From contig DEPS01000148.1 in NCBI GenBank assembly GCA_002358875.1, positions 29,142 to 51,155 of the forward strand: a DNA stretch of 22,014 nt, written 5' to 3'. The notes beneath the pieces were generated by a model that was given only the letters and a program-made list of their open reading frames with translations, was not told the origin of the DNA and did no database searches. Shown in pieces: positions 15,225 through 22,014 of this stretch. The position numbers were made by a program, and so were the translations under genes. The first letter of the stretch is position 1, and every line of letters begins with the position of its first letter. Origin of the DNA: Lachnospiraceae bacterium UBA3386. GTDB taxonomy: Bacteria > Bacillota > Clostridia > Lachnospirales > Lachnospiraceae.

Positions 15225-16925
15225 ATGACCGATAACAAATCAAAGTTCCGGATATCCGAGGAAAGAAGAAGGATACTTCTCGTTGAGGACGATATCATCA
15301 ATCAGGAGATGATCAGGGAAAGCGTGAGCGATACCTACGACCTGATCGTCGCAGAGACCGGCGAGGAGGCGCTTTTGATCATCGGCGAGCAGTATGAAAC
15401 GCTGAGCATCGTTCTGCTCGACCTGAATCTTCCCGGCATAAAAGGCATCGAGGTACTGAAAAAAATCAGGAGCGTTCCCGTGTATTCCCGTCTGCCGGTG
15501 ATTGTTATGACGTCGGACAGCGAGGCGGAAGTGGAATGCCTGTCGCTCGGCGCGATCGACTTTATACCGAAGCCCTATCCGGCTTCAAAAGTCATTCTCG
15601 CCCGCATCCTCAGAACGGTAGAATTTTTCGAAAACCGCGATATACTGCGTTTTACGGAACGCGATCACCTTACTGGGCTGTATAACAAAGAATTCTTCTA
15701 TCGTTACGCGGAACAACTCGATCTGTATCACAAGGACGCGCAGACCGACGCGATCGTATTTGATATAAACCACTTCCGCACGATCAACGACCGCTTCGGC
15801 AAAACGCACGGCGACGAGATCCTGAAAAGCATTGCAGATAAGGCGCTCGGCTTTGTAAACGAAGCCGGAGGCATCGTTTGCCGGTGCGACGCGGACACGT
15901 TTATGATCTATTGCCCGCACCGCGCGGATTACGGCGTTGTTCTGAACGCTCTTTCCGTACCGCTCGGAGACGGTGAAAATCACGTCCGGCTCAGAATGGG
16001 CGTTTACTCCGACGCGGACAAAACTCTTGACATCGAGCGCAGATTCGACCGTGCGAAAATGGCGTCGGACAGCGTAAGAGACAATCTGGCAAGTCCCATA
16101 GGTATTTACGATAACTCCATGCGCGAGGCGGAGATGCTTGCCGACCGGCTGATAAACGATTTTCCGACCGCGCTCCGCGATAAACAGTTCGTCGTATTCT
16201 ATCAGCCGAAATTCAATGTGCGCGGGGACGAGCCGGCTCTATGCAGCGCCGAAGCGCTCGTTCGCTGGAAACACCCGAAGCTCGGCATGGTCAGCCCCGG
16301 CACATTTATACCGCTGTTTGAAAAGAACGGACTGATACAGGAGCTCGACCGTTACGTATGGTCCGAAACGGCGGCGCAGATAAGCGACTGGAAAAAGCGG
16401 CTCAACGTTTCCATACCGGTATCGGTGAACGTTTCCCGAATAGACCTATATGATCCGGACCTCACCGACAGGCTTCTCGGCATCGTCAAAGCAAACGGAC
16501 TGAGCGTTGAAGAACTGCTGCTTGAAATCACAGAATCCGCGTATGCGGAAAACTCGGACCATATCGTTGAGAAGGTGAAAAAACTACGCAAGCTCGGATT
16601 TAAGATCGAAATGGACGATTTCGGTTCAGGTTACTCTTCTCTCAGTATGCTTTCATATCTTCCCATTGACGCATTAAAACTGGATATGCAGTTTATCAGG
16701 AGCGCGTTCACGGGTCGCAGGGATACGAGACTTCTTGATACCATGATCTGCCTTGCCGCTTCCTTTGAAGTGCCGACGATCGCCGAGGGCGTCGAGACCG
16801 CCGAGCAGGTCTCCGTATTGAAACGGATGGGGTGCGATATCATCCAGGGGTACTATTTTTCACGTCCGATTCCCGCAGATGAATTTGAAAAGTTCATCAA
16901 AGTAAAACAGCCTGTTCTCGTGTAA
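15225..16925 (+). CDS. Response regulator REC-GGDEF(degenerate)-EAL, probable c-di-GMP phosphodiesterase
   Basis: GGAGG at 15211-15215 selects the ATG at 15225 (566 residues) over an upstream GTG. Order: REC (about residues 15-130, phospho-acceptor Asp66 in LLDLNLPGIKG, Lys in FIPKPY), a GGDEF-like domain (about 145-300), then EAL (310-560). The diguanylate-cyclase site reads DADTF (residues 222-226) in place of GGDEF, so cyclase activity is unlikely, although it may still bind GTP. The EAL site is intact: EALVRW at 343, NVSRIDL, LEITES, MDDFGSGYSS, LKLD, IAEGVET and GCDIIQGYYFSRP. The expected reaction is cyclic-di-GMP to pGpG. It follows the solute-binding gene by about 120 bases and precedes an Hpt gene, so phosphorylation of Asp66 probably controls the EAL domain. 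Confidence 0.92.
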   Translation: MTDNKSKFRISEERRRILLVEDDIINQEMIRESVSDTYDLIVAETGEEALLIIGEQYETLSIVLLDLNLPGIKGIEVLKKIRSVPVYSRLPVIVMTSDSEAEVECLSLGAIDFIPKPYPASKVILARILRTVEFFENRDILRFTERDHLTGLYNKEFFYRYAEQLDLYHKDAQTDAIVFDINHFRTINDRFGKTHGDEILKSIADKALGFVNEAGGIVCRCDADTFMIYCPHRADYGVVLNALSVPLGDGENHVRLRMGVYSDADKTLDIERRFDRAKMASDSVRDNLASPIGIYDNSMREAEMLADRLINDFPTALRDKQFVVFYQPKFNVRGDEPALCSAEALVRWKHPKLGMVSPGTFIPLFEKNGLIQELDRYVWSETAAQISDWKKRLNVSIPVSVNVSRIDLYDPDLTDRLLGIVKANGLSVEELLLEITESAYAENSDHIVEKVKKLRKLGFKIEMDDFGSGYSSLSMLSYLPIDALKLDMQFIRSAFTGRRDTRLLDTMICLAASFEVPTIAEGVETAEQVSVLKRMGCDIIQGYYFSRPIPADEFEKFIKVKQPVLV

Positions 16926-16951
16926 ATAATTCTTTATCGGAGGAATACTAT

Positions 16952-17293
16952 ATGCTTACCGTTGAAAAACTAAAGGAATACGGCGCCGACGTCGAAAAGG
17001 GATTGTCCCGTTGCGCAAACAACGAGTCGCTTTATCTGCGCCTTGTAAAGATCTGTATACAGGAGATCTCCGCCGACGCGCTCGGCGCGGCTTTGAAGGA
17101 AGGCGATCTTGACCGCGCGTTCGAAGTCGCTCACAAGTGGAAGGGCGGTGTAAGCAATCTTGCGCTTGATCCGATCGCCGCTCCCGTGTGCGAGTTGACC
17201 GAGCTTCTCCGGAGCAAAACGCCCGGCGATTATGAAAAACTGCACGGGGATATCCTCAAGGAGACGGCGGTTATTGCTTCTCTGATGAACTGA
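16952..17293 (+). CDS. Hpt histidine phosphotransfer protein
   Basis: This is a 113-residue protein with GGAGG about nine bases before the ATG. The Hpt signature AHKWKGGVSNLAL puts the phospho-accepting His at residue 61, in the usual AHxLKG context with Trp in place of Leu. The rest is a predicted four-helix bundle. The family shuttles phosphate between receiver domains. It begins 26 bases after the REC-GGDEF-EAL gene stop and is the last gene of the signalling operon. The expected route runs from the hybrid kinase's Asp633 or Asp771, through His61 of this protein, to Asp66 of the REC-EAL protein; the route is inference, and the domain call is firm. Confidence 0.9.
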   Translation: MLTVEKLKEYGADVEKGLSRCANNESLYLRLVKICIQEISADALGAALKEGDLDRAFEVAHKWKGGVSNLALDPIAAPVCELTELLRSKTPGDYEKLHGDILKETAVIASLMN

Positions 17294-17377
17294 CCGCGTC
17301 GGAATACTTCTTCTGTACAAGAGCTAAAGAATATGACCCCGACAAACCGGGATTTGCTGGGATAGGAACAAAGTGAT

Positions 17378-17494
17378 ATGAAGCGATATGAATAGGATGC
17401 TATTTTGCATGAAACAGTAGATAACGGCGGAGCCTATGTGGTTTTTCCTTTTGATATTCGTCAGGAGTTTGGGAAAGGACGTACTGTTGTCTAA
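17378..17494 (+). pseudogene. DUF1905-domain gene remnant with internal stop and lost 3' end
   Basis: ATG at 17378 opens MKRYE, then an in-frame TAG (17393-17395) where relatives have Phe, then DAILHETVDNGGAYVVFPFD and IRQEFGKGRTVV before TAA at 17492-17494. This is the DUF1905 start, with its gGAYv.vPfDi..fGkGR pattern, but it has only about 38 of 90-100 residues. Both the early stop and the missing C-terminal half mark it as dead. DUF1905 proteins have no settled role. Confidence 0.7.
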
Positions 17495-17510
17495 ATTCCA
17501 GTTTATAACG

Positions 17511-17555
17511 AAAAAAAGCTCCCGGTCACCGGCAACAATCCGATGATCGGGAGCT
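17511..17555 (-). terminator. Terminator of the recombinase remnant
   Basis: AGCTCCCG (17517-17524) and CGGGAGCT (17548-17555) form the stem. Read on the minus strand it ends in a run of seven T, just after the recombinase stop at 17571. Confidence 0.8.
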
Positions 17556-17570
17556 CTGCATTTACCCGAC

Positions 17571-18129
17571 TCAGCCCTCGAAGGTGGAGCCGTTTTTGAA
17601 GGTGAAGGTCAGGCGGCCATCCGCGTAGGCCGTGGCGTAGTCCAGCAGACCGCACCAGAGCTTTTCGCTGAAGGCGGTGACCTCGCCGTCCTGCTGTTTC
17701 AGGATACGGAGGAAGTCCTCCATCGTGCCACGCCGGTCGAGGATGTCGCTGATCTGCTGGGCCACCGCATCCTTCTTGGCCTCGGCTTCTTTGAACTTCT
17801 GGCTGAGGGAATCGAAGCGCTGGTTGTATTCGGTCTGGTCCTGTGCGACCGTGGCGTTCTGCCGGATCATTTGCTGGATCATGCCGTTGAGCACTTCCAT
17901 CTCTGAAAGGAGCTCTTGCTGCTGGGCCTCCAACTTAGGAACTGTACGTAAATAACTTGTCCATTTCGCGCAGAACGTTTGCCCGTGAACAAGGAAAAAA
18001 ACGCAGTCGTAGCGGGCTACGGCGAGGCTTTTTGACACAGTTCACGGGCAAACGGGCAAGTGAAATGTGCAAGTTATTAAGATACAGTTCCTTATCTGGC
18101 TGAATCATTTGCTGCAAGGGCTGAATCAC
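17571..18129 (-). pseudogene. Large serine recombinase C-terminal remnant, split by a MITE
   Basis: On the minus strand the remnant encodes the coiled-coil and C-terminal region of a large serine recombinase: LEAQQQELLSEMEVLN, then DQTEYNQRFDSL, FLRILKQQDGEVTAFSEKLW, and ADGRLTFTFKNGSTFEG at the end. This family integrates and excises conjugative and phage elements; the catalytic Ser domain is not present here. The 154-bp element lies at 17938-18091 within the frame. Removing it and one TTA gives QQMIQPDK joined directly to LEAQQQEL in frame, so the recombinase fragment predates the insertion. The frame further upstream is not recognisable, so the gene was truncated at about 18130 as well. 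Confidence 0.8.
17938..18091 (-). mobile_element. 154-bp palindromic MITE-like element, right copy, inverted
   Basis: Base-for-base identical to the reverse complement of 11020-11173, including the seven-base T/A run. It is flanked by TTA at 17935-17937 and 18092-18094. It interrupts the serine recombinase remnant in frame. The two copies have the same length and no differences, so one is recent or they are kept alike by recombination. Confidence 0.9.
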
Positions 18130-18355
18130 GGTTGTATGGCATTCTGGTAAGTGTGAACTGTAACCCCGACTTCTACTTCGCGGTGAGCAGGACCCGCCCG
18201 GAGCTTTTAATCTTCCCGCCGGGGCGTTATAATAATATTAAGCAGCCGGGCAGGCGTGGAAGCGTCTGTACGTCAGACATAAGGGATGAAAACCCACCAT
18301 TATAGATGAGAATTTCGATTCACTGATTTCGATGTAAGGGAGGAGGTACTATATC

Positions 18356-19399
18356 ATGGCAGCCGGAGATAATTTTCTTGTTTTCAAAACACCGGAGGAT
18401 GAATGGGGAGAGTTCAGCAACCAATATACAGCTCCTTTTACCTATATGGGGAACCGCTTTGAGACCGTAGAGCAGTTCCTCTATTACATGAAAGCGGTGT
18501 TGGGACGCAGTAAAGCCACTGCTGAGAAGGTCCTTGCCTGCGGGGCAGATTCCGCTGCCCTGGCAAGAGCATCCAGAAAACAGTTTGTTCTGGAAAGCAA
18601 CAGCTGGGAGGAAGTCCGTTCACAGATCATGCGTATCGGCATGCGTCAGAAGTTTCTGCAGAATCCGGAACTGCGAAAAAAGCTGCTCGGAACAGGTTTC
18701 AGTCTGCTTGTGGAAATACCCAGGCCGGGCTTTCTGGATCGCATCCTTCCGCCCAGCGAGGAATGGGTCCGCGATCCCGGAAAATGGAAGGAAAGGAATC
18801 AGACAGGCAAAGCCCTGATGCAGGTGCGGGCGGATCTGCGCTGTGCGGACCGGATCGTCGGGCCCGATGAGGCTTATAACTTCCCGAAATCGCCTTTCAT
18901 TCTCCAGACCGCGATCGGGCAGATGACCCTGCAGGAAATCCTGATGCTCCCGGGGGCGCGGGAATCTGTGTACGCTTATGCCGAGACTGCCCAGCAGTTT
19001 ATGGGGCTGATTCTGGCCGACGCCGACGACTTTATCAATCGTTATAAATTTCCGCTTGTCACGATGGAGCGCGCCATTGCCAGTAATGAAGCAGACATTA
19101 AAGAAGCTCTGAGCCGGGCAAGATCAGAAGATGATGTGATCGAAAACGCGGATGATGCCAATGCTGCTCCGGAGGCAGAGGAGGACGGAGGGGACGGATC
19201 AGGCACGAAAGCCGAGGCGGCTTTCAACCCTTCGCTGGAGTTTGGTCAGGCACCCGGGCAGGAAGTTCAGCAGGATATTCAGCCGGAGCCGCAGCCTGAA
19301 GCCGCAGCCGGCGAGAAGCTCCCGGATGATATTCCCGGAGAGGGATTTTACGAGTTTCTCTATGATCTGGATGAAATGATGAAGCTGGGAATTATCTGA
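18356..19399 (+). CDS. NADAR-domain protein (YbiA/RibX-like) with acidic C-terminal extension
   Basis: This is a 347-residue protein with GGAGGAGG upstream of the ATG. Residues 5-160 are a NADAR (DUF1768, YbiA-like) domain: EFSNQYTAPFTYMGNRFETV, EQFLYYMKAVLG, an SWEEVRSQIMRIGMRQKFLQ helix, LLGTGFSLLVEIPRPGFLDR, and ERNQTGKALMQVRADL at its end. NADAR proteins act on N-glycosidic or ADP-ribose-linked substrates: some remove riboflavin intermediates, and others reverse ADP-ribosylation of DNA guanine. A conserved-looking helical segment follows (about 165-250), then a Glu/Pro/Ala/Gln-rich low-complexity stretch (about 255-325), then a short tail, FYEFLYDLDEMMKLGI. An AlkD-type repair gene lies 95 bases downstream. 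The substrate is not known. Confidence 0.85.
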   Translation: MAAGDNFLVFKTPEDEWGEFSNQYTAPFTYMGNRFETVEQFLYYMKAVLGRSKATAEKVLACGADSAALARASRKQFVLESNSWEEVRSQIMRIGMRQKFLQNPELRKKLLGTGFSLLVEIPRPGFLDRILPPSEEWVRDPGKWKERNQTGKALMQVRADLRCADRIVGPDEAYNFPKSPFILQTAIGQMTLQEILMLPGARESVYAYAETAQQFMGLILADADDFINRYKFPLVTMERAIASNEADIKEALSRARSEDDVIENADDANAAPEAEEDGGDGSGTKAEAAFNPSLEFGQAPGQEVQQDIQPEPQPEAAAGEKLPDDIPGEGFYEFLYDLDEMMKLGII

Positions 19400-19494
19400 C
19401 ATAAGAGGGATGTTGACTCTGCGTTGGAAAGCGCCCGTAATTCCGGCCGGGTCAGCGCGCAGTTTTATTCATACGTGTTTGCGCACGCGAGGTT

Positions 19495-20208
19495 ATGACA
19501 ACAATTATGATCACGGAAGAAATCAGGCAGTCACTGTTTGGCCTGCAGGATATTAAATACCGGGACTTTCAGGCAAAACTGATTCCGGGAATGGATACGG
19601 AGACTATGATCGGTGTCAGGACGCCCGATCTGCGAAAGCTGGCAAAGCAAATGTATAAGCGGGAGGATATCGGGGACTTTCTGCAGGATCTTCCTCATCG
19701 TTATTTTGACGAGAACCAGGTCCACGCCTTCATTGTTTCAGAGATAAAAAACTATGAGCTTTGCAAGGATGAAGTGGAAAGGTTCCTGCCCTTTGTCGAC
19801 AACTGGGCAACGTGCGACCAGATGTCTCCGAAGGTGTTTAAAAAACACAGGCAGGAGCTTCTGGTAAAGATCAGGGAATGGATCTCGTCCGGGCACACGT
19901 ATACAGTGAGATTTGGCATCGGGATGCTGATGCAGTATTTTCTTGATGAGGATTTTGATCCGGCATATGCTGAACTTGCTGCCGGGATCCATTCGGAAGA
20001 GTATTACGTCAATATGATGATTGCATGGTATTTTGCGACGGCGCTGGCAAAGCAGTATGAGGCGGTTCTGCCTTATATTGAGGAGAGGCGGCTCGACCCC
20101 TGGGTCCATAACAAGACCATTCAAAAGGCAGTAGAAAGCTATCGGGTATCTGCAGAACACAAGGACTATCTGCGGAGCCTGAAGATGGCGGCTTCGAAGA
20201 GGAAATGA
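19495..20208 (+). CDS. DNA alkylation repair protein (AlkD-like)
   Basis: This is a 237-residue helical-repeat protein of the AlkD family (PF08713): ALQ-type start LFGLQDIKYRDFQAKLIPG, IGVRTPDLRKLAKQM, FLPFVDNWATCDQMSPKVFK (the conserved DNW of the DNA cradle), WISSGHTYTVRFGIGMLMQYFL, and a C-terminal YVNMMIAWYFATALAK. AlkD excises N3- and N7-alkylated purines using HEAT-like repeats. The start is ambiguous: GAGG lies only two bases before ATG 19495 and 14 bases before ATG 19507, and neither spacing is ideal. It follows the NADAR gene at 95 bases and ends just before a strong terminator, so the two may be co-transcribed. DNA-damage work for both is inference. Confidence 0.88.
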   Translation: MTTIMITEEIRQSLFGLQDIKYRDFQAKLIPGMDTETMIGVRTPDLRKLAKQMYKREDIGDFLQDLPHRYFDENQVHAFIVSEIKNYELCKDEVERFLPFVDNWATCDQMSPKVFKKHRQELLVKIREWISSGHTYTVRFGIGMLMQYFLDEDFDPAYAELAAGIHSEEYYVNMMIAWYFATALAKQYEAVLPYIEERRLDPWVHNKTIQKAVESYRVSAEHKDYLRSLKMAASKRK

Positions 20209-20314
20209 TTCGCTGACCGCTGTCAGAGAGCTGGAGCGCGAGCGTGCCCGAAGCGTTTGTGCAAAGCGACGAAGCGGGTTCGGCAAAACCACCTTTTGAC
20301 CTTGGAATAATAAT

Positions 20315-20384
20315 GAAAGCCCTTCACAAGAGCTCTGAGGCAGATATGTCCTGCATTTCGGCGCTCTTGTGAAGGGCTTTTTTA
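20315..20384 (+). terminator. Strong rho-independent terminator between AlkD-like gene and treR
   Basis: AAAGCCCTTCACAAGAGC (from 20316) pairs with GCTCTTGTGAAGGGCTTTTTT over 18 bp around a long loop. It sits between convergent genes and can act in both directions. Confidence 0.9.
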
Positions 20385-20420
20385 GTGAATGAATTTATTC
20401 TTTTGATCTTTATGAAGTCC

Positions 20421-21146
20421 TCACACCTTCTTTCGGATCGCTGTATTCAGGAAGCAGAAGTAATCCGGCTGGTGGCGGGACTGGGTGTATTCAAACATCA
20501 CGCCGTCTGCATTGAAGGTCTGGCCGCTGATGACAGCAAGGCAGTCGTAGCTGCCCAGTTCCAGCACCTGCGTGTCCAGCTCCGTGGCGTGTTCCACTGT
20601 GATGCGGCGCTTGCTGGTGGCGATCTGCATGCCCAGCACCTTTTCAATGTAGGCGTAAATAGAAGACCTGGCGATCTCTTCTGTCAGATTCGGGACCAGG
20701 GAAGCGAGAAAGATATTGATGTCCAGGATCAGAGGCTTCCCGTTGAGATAGCGCACCCGCTGGACATAGTAAACCTGCTCCCCGACCGGAAACCCGCTCA
20801 TCGCGGACATGGCTTCGTCTGCCGGGCAGCACTGGAGTTTGATCACTTTGGTCGTGGCGCTCAGATGATTGCGCTCAACCGTTTCCTTAAAGGTCTCGAT
20901 GCCTCCCACTGTGAAAGCTGTGCGTTCCACAGGCTGGTAGATGACCCGGACTCCCTTCCCGTGGATGGGCTGTACATGGCCTTCCTCCGCCAGCACAGCA
21001 AGAGCGCGGCGCACTGTGTTACGGGAGCACTGGTAATCTTCGACCAGTATGCTCTCCGAGGGCATCAATTCCCCGAAGGGGTAGATCCCTTCTTCAATTT
21101 TTCTTTTTAAACTTCTGTAAATATCCTCATATTTTGCCTTGGGCAT
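20421..21146 (-). CDS. treR: Trehalose operon repressor, GntR family
   Basis: This is a 241-residue GntR regulator read from the ATG at 21146, with GGAGG about 11 bases upstream. The winged helix-turn-helix spans residues 5-70 (IYRSLKRKIEEGIYPFGE, then MPSESILVEDYQCSRNTVRRALAVL and EGHVQPIHGKGV). A UTRA ligand-binding domain fills residues 85-238, with TTKVIKLQC, YYVQRVRYLNGKPLILDINI and the FEYTQSRHQPDYF end. The combination matches TreR, whose effector in other Firmicutes is trehalose-6-phosphate. It is divergent from the trehalose PTS gene, and palindromes lie next to both promoters, so it probably represses both. It has its own promoter at 21180-21208. Confident in the family, slightly less in the symbol. 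Confidence 0.88.
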   Translation of the reverse strand: MPKAKYEDIYRSLKRKIEEGIYPFGELMPSESILVEDYQCSRNTVRRALAVLAEEGHVQPIHGKGVRVIYQPVERTAFTVGGIETFKETVERNHLSATTKVIKLQCCPADEAMSAMSGFPVGEQVYYVQRVRYLNGKPLILDINIFLASLVPNLTEEIARSSIYAYIEKVLGMQIATSKRRITVEHATELDTQVLELGSYDCLAVISGQTFNADGVMFEYTQSRHQPDYFCFLNTAIRKKV

Positions 21147-21165
21147 GATTCTTTACCCCTCCGTC

Positions 21166-21179
21166 CTTGTATAAACAAG
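21166..21179. promoter_or_regulatory. Likely TreR operator in the treR leader
   Basis: CTTGTATAAACAAG is a palindrome of the TTGTxTAxACAA type, directly next to the treR -10 element and covering its start region. That suggests autoregulation. Confidence 0.7.
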
Positions 21180-21208
21180 ATTATATTGTGATTTCGTACA
21201 AAAATCAA
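21180..21208 (-). promoter_or_regulatory. treR promoter
   Basis: On the minus strand TTGATT (21208-21203) and a perfect TATAAT (21185-21180) are separated by 17 bases. The operator palindrome follows immediately. Confidence 0.75.
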
Positions 21209-21241
21209 GGATTGTTTATAGAGATTTTTCAAAAATGAGAC

Positions 21242-21253
21242 CTTGTTGACAAG
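21242..21253. promoter_or_regulatory. Possible second TreR operator
   Basis: CTTGTTGACAAG is a 12-bp palindrome, with five-base arms around TG, 12 bases from the third palindrome. It lies upstream of the treP promoter. Confidence 0.5.
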
Positions 21254-21264
21254 AAATTTCAATA

Positions 21265-21276
21265 TTGTTTAAACAA
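21265..21276. promoter_or_regulatory. Likely TreR operator at treP
   Basis: TTGTTTAAACAA is a perfect palindrome that ends five bases before the -35 element of treP. It shares TTGTxTAxACAA with the treR-side site. Confidence 0.7.
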
Positions 21277-21280
21277 GGTG

Positions 21281-21309
21281 TTGACTTGTGGGAATAAGTA
21301 TGGTATAAA
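21281..21309 (+). promoter_or_regulatory. treP promoter
   Basis: TTGACT (21281-21286) and TATAAA (21304-21309) are separated by exactly 17 bases, 64 bases before the ATG. An additional short palindrome, AAACATGTTT (21319-21328), lies in the leader. Confidence 0.8.
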
Positions 21310-21372
21310 ATAATCATCAAACATGTTTGAACGAGTAATTCACGGGATGAATAGAAGTTAAGGAGGATTTCT

Positions 21373-22014
21373 ATGGGACAGTATTCCAAGGACGCAGGTG
21401 AGCTGCTGAAGCTGGTTGGAGGAAAAACCAACATCGCGGCCGTCTCTCACTGCATGACCAGGATGCGTTTCGTGCTCAACGACCCGGCTGTTGCCGATGT
21501 ACCGGGTATCGAGAAGATGAAATGTGTCAAAGGGACTTTTACCCAGGCTGGTCAGTTTCAGGTCATCATCGGTAACACCGTCGCTGAGTTTTATAATGAT
21601 TTTGTTTCCGTATCCGGAATATCCGGCGTGTCCAAGGACGCAGTGAAGCAGGCGGCAAAGCAGAACCAGAATCCGCTCCAGCGCGCCATGAGCGCTCTGG
21701 CGGAGATCTTTGCTCCCCTGATTCCCGCCCTGATCACCGGAGGTCTGATCCTGGGTTTCAGAAACGTGATCGACAGTCTGTATCTGTTTGAGAACGGCAC
21801 CAAGACCCTCTGTGACCTGAGCCAGTTCTGGACAGGTCTGGACAGCTTCCTCTGGCTCATCGGTGAGGCCGTCTTCCACATGCTTCCGGTAGGCATCTGC
21901 TGGAGCGTGGTCAGAAAGATGGGCGGGACCCAGATGCTGGGCATCGTCCTTGGCCTGACCCTGGTGTCCGGCCAGCTGCTCAACGCTTATGCAGTGGCAG
22001 GGACCGCCCCCGCC
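21373..22014 (+). CDS. treP: Trehalose-specific PTS EIIBC component (partial, 3' end beyond window)
   Basis: 214 codons are visible, starting at the ATG at 21373 with AGGAGG nine bases upstream. The EIIB domain (residues 1-80) carries the phosphorylation-site motif AVSHCMTRMRFVLND, with the acceptor Cys about residue 28. A linker then leads into the EIIC membrane domain: FAPLIPALITGGLILGFRNV, LWLIGEAVFHMLPVGICWSV, RKMGGTQMLGIVLGLTLVSG. This closely follows TreB/TreP, which take up trehalose and deliver it as trehalose-6-phosphate to a phosphotrehalase that should be encoded downstream. It is divergent from treR and likely repressed by it. An EIIA domain is not seen in the visible part. Confidence 0.9.
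   Translation, partial: MGQYSKDAGELLKLVGGKTNIAAVSHCMTRMRFVLNDPAVADVPGIEKMKCVKGTFTQAGQFQVIIGNTVAEFYNDFVSVSGISGVSKDAVKQAAKQNQNPLQRAMSALAEIFAPLIPALITGGLILGFRNVIDSLYLFENGTKTLCDLSQFWTGLDSFLWLIGEAVFHMLPVGICWSVVRKMGGTQMLGIVLGLTLVSGQLLNAYAVAGTAPA

Noticed and set aside
11020..18091. The two MITE copies acting as ends of one composite transposon carrying the signalling operon
   Set aside because: Each copy has its own TTA duplication and interrupts its own reading frame, and the recombinase remnant continues on both sides of the right copy. Independent insertions explain this better.
20385..21110. Open frame of 241 codons on the plus strand opposite treR
   Set aside because: It mirrors the strongly conserved GntR frame and has no recognisable domain; the terminator just before it makes transcription unlikely.
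1..22014. CRISPR arrays, tRNA and rRNA genes
   Set aside because: No regularly spaced direct repeats, cloverleaf with a CCA-type end or rRNA core sequence was seen on reading either strand.

Overview
The window looks like chromosomal DNA of an anaerobic Firmicute, probably class Clostridia and close to Lachnospiraceae. The evidence is strong AGGAGG-type ribosome binding sites, ATG/GTG starts, simple hairpin-plus-T terminators, a Lachnospiraceae-type XRE regulator with a Cys-x3-Cys-x3-Cys motif, and a trehalose PTS locus controlled by a GntR repressor. No rRNA, tRNA or CRISPR array was seen.

Layout. 1-3.2 kb: the 3' end of a 5'-nucleotidase gene, an AlkZ-related protein, a YdcF/DUF218 membrane protein on the minus strand, and the XRE regulator. 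3.4-4.2 kb: three very small genes, two of them overlapping and two encoding membrane proteins. 4.2-6.35 kb: a decayed pterin-type cluster, with a folE lacking its N-terminal half, a glycosyltransferase with a deletion and frameshift, and an intact RibD-reductase/HD-hydrolase fusion. 6.5-8.6 kb: a TetR regulator, a ZIP metal transporter lacking its usual first helix, a broken remnant and a small hypothetical gene. 8.8-10.04 kb: a truncated IS1182/IS5-type transposase whose expected catalytic Asp appears to be Tyr.

10.05-18.1 kb is the most unusual part. Three small genes lead into a four-gene signalling operon: a hybrid histidine kinase with two receiver domains, a lipoprotein solute-binding protein without any ABC transporter, a REC-GGDEF-EAL protein with a degenerate GGDEF site and an intact EAL site, and an Hpt phosphotransfer protein. 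By inference, the binding protein presents a ligand to the kinase and the phosphorelay controls cyclic-di-GMP breakdown. The operon lies between two identical 154-bp palindromic MITE-like elements in opposite orientation, each flanked by TTA. Removing either element together with one TTA rejoins an interrupted reading frame (a small membrane protein on the left, a serine-recombinase C-terminus on the right), so both are insertions. A broken DUF1905 gene lies between the operon and the recombinase fragment.

18.3-22.0 kb: a NADAR-domain protein with a long acidic tail, an AlkD-type DNA alkylation repair protein, and the divergent treR-treP locus, whose intergenic region holds palindromic operators and two well-formed promoters. 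treP runs off the end of the window.
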